From: Actinomadura macra NBRC 14102
GTDB lineage: Bacteria; Actinomycetota; Actinomycetes; Streptosporangiales; Streptosporangiaceae
Assembly: GCF_001552215.1 (NCBI RefSeq)
Contig: NZ_BCQT01000020.1
Coordinates: forward strand, 1 to 64,000
Length of the DNA stretch: 64,000 bases
Direction of reading: 5' to 3'
Below the pieces are notes generated by a model that saw only the letters and a list, made by a program, of their open reading frames with translations, was not told where the DNA came from and did no database searches. Both the position numbers and the translations under genes were made by a program. This document shows positions 60,427 to 64,000 of this stretch, piece after piece (within the stretch, counting starts at the first letter, position 1; the number at the start of each line of letters is the position of its first letter).

Positions 60427-61079
60427 ATGGCGGGGATCTGGCACGAGCTCGAAGGCGGCCGCTAGGTGGCGTTACAGGCCGAGCCGTTCGAGCGGGAGCA
60501 GATCCTGCACGACAGCATCGAGCGGGGCGCGGCGATGCTTCCACTCCCCGGTCAGCCGACTTTGGTGTTACTGGGGCGGGAAGTGCAGTTGGCAATGGTT
60601 ACGCCGATCTGATCGCGGTGGAGGCCCAGACCGGACGGCCCGTGGTGATCGAGGTGAAACTCGCCTCCAACGCCGACCGCAGGCAGGTTTTCACCCAGAC
60701 GCTCGGCTATGCCTCCTACCTTGCCGATCCCGCGCACCAGGAATTGCTAAGACGGTTGCTCGACTGGGCACAGCACCTACAAGCCGAGGGCTTGGCCACT
60801 CTCTACACCACCGTCGGAAAGGGACGCTGGGTGCTCAATGCACGCCTTCCCGGCCAGGGCCGGGGGCTGGTCACCGTCTGGAACGACCGCGGCGCCTACC
60901 TGAGCCCGCAGCGGTCGGTCTTCCAGGCCGAGGCACCGCAAACCTTAGCCCGTCTGGACCAACGTCTCCCGGGCGAGATTCGGCAGAACAACTACCTCAC
61001 GAGCCCACTCGACCAGGACGTCCTCGCATTGCTCACCGCCGCCTACCGGGAGGCCCGTGGAGAGGAAAGGCGAGCCTGA
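60427..61079 (+). pseudogene. PD-(D/E)XK nuclease-like gene with stop and frameshift
   Basis: ATG 60427 opens MAGIWHELEGGR and hits TAG at 60463-60465. The same frame then reads VALQAEPFEREQILHDSIERG and LVLLGREVQL, and near 60590 the frame shifts to GNGYADLIAVEAQTGRPVVI-EVKLASNADRRQVFTQTLGYA and on to the stop at 61079. The D-L-I-A-V-E ... I-E-V-K core is the Asp/Glu/Lys pattern of the restriction-endonuclease-like fold. Repairing one codon and one base yields an approximately 217-residue protein of a known actinobacterial family type. Inactive unless these are sequence errors. Confidence 0.75.
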
Positions 61080-61389
61080 CGACACCCGGCCACATCCTCT
61101 TCTGCCGCAGACAGCGACGGCTTGACCCTCAATCGGACTCGTTCGCCAGCGGTGACCAGCGGTTCCTTGTTCAGTCGGCTGTGGCGAGCAATCGGCGTTC
61201 TGCGGTAGTCCTTCGTAGCGCTGTGCCCAGTCGCGGAGTCCGGCGGCGAGTCTGGTCGATGACGAGTCGAGGTAGCCGTCCGGGTTGCCGCCTCTGCTCC
61301 GGGCGGCCTCCTGCAACCCGCTTAGCATGATCTATTGGGTGGCCTGTATGAAGTTGCAGAAGGCGAGGCCTATCACCTGGGAGGGAACG
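61080..61389. other. Gap, no intact gene
   Basis: 310 bases. A minus-strand frame from 61328 (MLSGLQEAARSRGGNPDGYL, then AAGLRDWAQRYEGL) runs about 60 codons to a stop and is of unclear status. A probable promoter of the 61390 gene is not evident. Confidence 0.3.
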
Positions 61390-61983
61390 ATGCTGTTCAG
61401 GCGGGAGGTCCTTGAGGGGATCGCGGGCGGGCGGATCGACCGGGTGTTCCGGGTGTGGGCCGAACCGCGGGTCCGTGCGGGGAGCACCCAGCGCACCTGG
61501 GCGGGAATCATCGTGATCGACTCGGTCACGGCCGTCACCCCCGAGGAGATCACAGAAGAGGACGCCCTGCGTTCGGGCTTCAACGGCCGCGCGGCGCTGC
61601 TTACCGCTCTCTCCAAGAGCACCAAGGAGGGCGGCTACCACCGTGTCATGCTCCATCTCGGCGGGCCCGACCCCAGGTCGGAACTGGCCGACAACGCCGA
61701 CCTGACCGACCAGGAATTGGCCGACCTCAAAGCCGCCTTGGACGCCATCGACACCCGCAGCCGCCGCGCCCCTTGGACCCGCGAGGTCCTCCGTCTCATC
61801 GAGGACCACCCCGGTCTGCGCGCCCTGGACCTGGCCGAACACCTGGACCGCGACAAACTCCCTTTCAAAGCCGACGTCCGCCGTCTGAAAGCCCTCGGAC
61901 TCACAGAAAGCCTGGAGACCGGTTACCGCCTCTCACCCCGTGGCAGGACCGTCATGGCCTACCTACGGTCCTTGGCCGAATGA
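61390..61983 (+). CDS. ASCH-like protein with C-terminal winged helix
   Basis: 197 residues. Residues 1-105 (LFRREVLEGIAGGRIDRVFRVW, RAGSTQRTWAGIIVIDSV, FHLGGPDP-like MLHLGGPDPRSEL) fit the ASCH/PUA-like fold that binds RNA or modified nucleotides. Residues about 135-195 form a winged helix (REVLRLIEDHPGLRALDLAEHL ... LGLTESLETGYRLSPRG). ATG 61390 has GGGAGGG five bases upstream. Role unknown; it lies next to the nuclease remnant. Confidence 0.7.
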   Translation: MLFRREVLEGIAGGRIDRVFRVWAEPRVRAGSTQRTWAGIIVIDSVTAVTPEEITEEDALRSGFNGRAALLTALSKSTKEGGYHRVMLHLGGPDPRSELADNADLTDQELADLKAALDAIDTRSRRAPWTREVLRLIEDHPGLRALDLAEHLDRDKLPFKADVRRLKALGLTESLETGYRLSPRGRTVMAYLRSLAE

Positions 61984-62183
61984 TCTATCCCGGGTGCTGC
62001 TTCAGCCCTGACATCGTCTCTTGCCACCGAGCGTTCGGGAATGCCCTCTTCTGCCGATGAGTGGGAGATCGGTGTGCTTGGCGCGGGGTTGCAGAGGGCG
62101 TTGGGGGTGAGCGGATCTGTATCCATCTGTGGTCGCCAGGGACGGCCCCACCAGAAGAGCTTTTCGAGGGGCCGTCGGTTGGT

Positions 62184-62870
62184 TCAGCGTGTGCCGCTGG
62201 TGGGTGGGCTTGGATCGCGGGGGCTTACCAGGCCGCTCTGGTAGGCGAACACGACGAGCTGGGCGCGGTCGCGCGCGCCGAGCTTGGTCATCGCCCTGCT
62301 GACGTGGGTCTTGGCCGTGGTGGGGCTGAGCACCATGGTTTCGGCTATTTCGTCGTTGTTCAGTCCGTGGGCGACCAAGGCGACGACTTCACGTTCCCTG
62401 TTGGTCAGCGACTCCATTCCAGCCGCGGCCAGCACGTCCGGTGGCCGGGCGACGAACTCACTGATCAGCCGGCGGGTGACCGCGGGAGACAGCAGGGCTT
62501 CCCCGCGCTCGGCTACCCGTAGCGCCTGGAGCAACTCGGCGGGGTGGGTGTCCTTGAGCAGGAAGCCGCTCGCCCCCGCCCGCAGTGCGCGGAAGATGTA
62601 CTCGTCCAGCCCGTAGTTGGTGAGGATGACGACGCGGACGCCGGCCAGCCGCGGGTCGGCGACGATCTGCCGGGTCGCCTCGATGCCGTCGAGCACCGGC
62701 ATCTGGATGTCGACCAGCGCGATGTCCGGGCGGTGCTCCACGGCCAAAGCGATCGCCTGCTGCCCGTCGGCGGCCTCGGCGACCACTTCGATGTCGTCCT
62801 CGGAGTCGAGCAGTGACCGGATCCCGCTGCGGATCAGCACCTGGTCGTCGGCCAGCAGGACACGGATCAC
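62184..62870 (-). CDS. NarL/FixJ-type response regulator
   Basis: 228 residues. Receiver domain with acidic pair ADD (8-10), phospho-accepting Asp in ALVDIQMP near residue 54 and Lys in FLLKDTHP near 105; LuxR-type HTH at about 150-205 (LTNREREVVALVAHGLNNDEIAETMVLSPTTAKTHV). Its start overlaps the kinase stop by 4 bases. Regulated genes unknown. Confidence 0.93.
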   Translation of the reverse strand: MIRVLLADDQVLIRSGIRSLLDSEDDIEVVAEAADGQQAIALAVEHRPDIALVDIQMPVLDGIEATRQIVADPRLAGVRVVILTNYGLDEYIFRALRAGASGFLLKDTHPAELLQALRVAERGEALLSPAVTRRLISEFVARPPDVLAAAGMESLTNREREVVALVAHGLNNDEIAETMVLSPTTAKTHVSRAMTKLGARDRAQLVVFAYQSGLVSPRDPSPPTSGTR

Positions 62871-63637
62871 GCCGCCGCCCGGATCGGCAGTTCGGCGCGT
62901 ACCCGGAAGCCGCCGTCCCCGTGCGGCCCGGCGTGCAGACGGCCGCCGAGCGCGGCGACCCGTTCGCGCATGCCGATCAGGCCGAGCCCCTGGCCAGCCG
63001 ACGGGACACCGGCTGCGGCGCCGTCATTGTCCACCTGGACGATCAGCTCGTCCGGCCCGTACCGCACCTGCACCGTGGCGCTCGCCCCCGCGGCGTGCCG
63101 CGAGACGTTGGTGAGCGCCTCCTGCACGATGCGGTAGGCGGCCTGGTCGACGTCGCGCGTGAGCCGGCATCGCGCGCCGGTCACCGTCACGGTGACCTGC
63201 AACCCGGCCGTGCGTGCCCGTGCCACCAGGCTTTCCAGCTGGCCGAGGCCGCTGCTCGCGCCGTCCTCGTCGGTGCGCAGCACGCTGAGTGTGGCCCGCA
63301 GTTCCCTGGCGGCGTCCGCGCCGGCCTCTTGGATCGCCAGCAGCGCGGGCGGCACCTCCTCGCCGCGCTTGCCCGCCAGGTGCACCTCGACGCCGGCGTG
63401 CACCTGGATCACCGAGATGCTGTGCGTGAGCGAATCGTGCAGTTCCCGTGCGATGCGCAACCGCTCCTCTACGGCTCTGCGCCTGGCGGCCTCGTCCTTG
63501 GTTCGCTCCGCCTCCTCGGCGCGCTGCTCCACCTCGCGCAGGTGAAGCAGCCACATGCGGGCGGCGACGAGCATGACGCCGGCGGAGATGAGCCATCCGG
63601 CCCCGTAGAGCCTCCGCAAGCCGCGATCGGTACGCAT
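62867..63637 (-). CDS. Short sensor histidine kinase (HisKA_3 type)
   Basis: 256 residues. One membrane helix at about 10-30, coiled-coil linker, dimerisation/phosphoacceptor helix with His in RIARELHDSLTHSISVI near residue 73, and ATPase motifs (ALTNVSRHA N-box, VDNDGAAAG, GLGLIGMRERVAALGG). Most relatives have four to six membrane helices and 380-420 residues, so the sensor part is unusually small. ATG 63637 has GGAGA upstream. Confidence 0.9.
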   Translation of the reverse strand: MRTDRGLRRLYGAGWLISAGVMLVAARMWLLHLREVEQRAEEAERTKDEAARRRAVEERLRIARELHDSLTHSISVIQVHAGVEVHLAGKRGEEVPPALLAIQEAGADAARELRATLSVLRTDEDGASSGLGQLESLVARARTAGLQVTVTVTGARCRLTRDVDQAAYRIVQEALTNVSRHAAGASATVQVRYGPDELIVQVDNDGAAAGVPSAGQGLGLIGMRERVAALGGRLHAGPHGDGGFRVRAELPIRAAA

Positions 63638-63802
63638 TCTCCGAGGATACGGGCCGGTTCTGCGGACGCGTCCTGCCGCTGGACCCATTGCCGGCTACTC
63701 CCGCCGTAGTACACGGGCGGACGGCTGACTCCCTGCTGAGCAGGAAAAAGACACGTCCTGTACCCGACGACCGAAACCTGCGGGGTCGGCACCATCGTCC
63801 CC

Positions 63803-64000
63803 ATGACACAGATATCGAGCAGCGAACGTCCCGCAGCAGCGCTGGACACGGTCGCGGAGGTGCTGAGGCCGGGGGACGAAGGCTATCCCGAGTCCGCGTC
63901 GATCTTGTTCGCCGACGGCACGCCCGACCTGGTGGTCCGTCCCCGCGATGCGGCCGGGGTAGCGGCGGCGCTGCGCTACGCGGCCGAGACCGGGCTGACC
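63803..64000 (+). CDS. FAD-linked oxidoreductase (BBE-type), N-terminus only
   Basis: 66 codons to the window edge (MTQISSSERPAAALDTVAEV ...). FADGTPDLVVRPRDAAGVAAALRYAAETGL is the start of the VAO/PCMH FAD-binding domain as in berberine-bridge-like oxidases. Divergent from the two-component genes with a 165-base gap. The rest lies outside the window. Confidence 0.8.
   Translation, partial: MTQISSSERPAAALDTVAEVLRPGDEGYPESASILFADGTPDLVVRPRDAAGVAAALRYAAETGLT

Noticed and set aside
62041..62244. Small plus-strand frame before the response regulator
   Set aside because: No ribosome binding site or family; low-complexity Arg/Gly composition.

Overview
The window is high-GC actinomycete chromosome. 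It shows frequent GTG starts, AGGAGG-type ribosome binding sites, ATGA/GTGA stop-start overlaps, an ECF sigma factor, XRE-TPR regulators and an F420-type LLM oxidoreductase. The XRE-TPR gene facing a run of tiny overlapping genes suggests Streptosporangiales (for example Thermomonosporaceae), but this is an impression, not a measurement. No rRNA, tRNA, CRISPR array or intact insertion sequence was seen.

Region 1 (1-5.4 kb) holds a secreted M4-type metalloprotease cut by the left edge, an ECF sigma factor with a membrane partner, a secreted HAF-repeat protein, a scrap of an nSTAND ATPase gene, and a secreted GlcG/HbpS-like protein with a perfect inverted repeat in its promoter.

Region 2 (5.5-35.3 kb, perhaps to 36.8 kb) is the main feature: a large catabolic island that I cannot match to a described pathway. 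It encodes an acyl-CoA dehydrogenase, CoA ligase, two MaoC-type hydratase subunits, a 2-oxoacid/acetoin-dehydrogenase-like complex whose E2 is split into a free lipoyl protein and a free acyltransferase, a CoxSML-type molybdenum hydroxylase with a membrane-tailed large subunit plus a CoxG-like protein, two metal-dependent amidohydrolases, two carboxymuconolactone-decarboxylase-like proteins, two alpha/beta hydrolases, an SDR, an enoyl-CoA hydratase, an amidase, a CaiB-type CoA transferase, a branched-chain-type ABC importer with fused permease-ATPase, and ETF. Every transcription unit that can be recognised starts at a copy of a TGGTATACCA-like operator, and one copy lies before the island's own GntR/FCD gene. 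This points to a single regulon for importing and degrading one carboxylated, probably cyclic, compound. The substrate is inferred, not shown. Near 5.5 kb a duplicated promoter plus a fragment of the island's SDR gene now serves as a leader for another gene.

Region 3 (36.8-45 kb) holds an XRE-TPR regulator facing five very small overlapping genes, a cytochrome P450, a YtrA-type GntR/membrane protein pair with a probably leaderless promoter, an orphan secretion- or metal-type protein with a symmetric cysteine pattern and a His-rich tail, and a methyltransferase.

Region 4 (45.1-52.9 kb) is a second, smaller CoA-linked catabolic cluster: GntR/FCD regulator, CaiB-type transferase, glutaryl-CoA-dehydrogenase-like enzyme, HMG-CoA-lyase-like enzyme, a class III aminotransferase interrupted by a frameshift, an LLM oxidoreductase and a small barrel protein.

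Region 5 (53-62 kb) is a decaying accessory zone. It has a two-gene NB-ARC/TPR (STAND) locus with nearly identical 126-bp repeats, a frameshifted integrase, a frameshifted zinc-ribbon protein, a PD-(D/E)XK nuclease-like pseudogene and an ASCH-like winged-helix protein, with an intact methyltransferase/TetR pair between them.

The right edge (62.2-64 kb) holds a NarL-type two-component system and the start of a FAD-linked oxidoreductase.
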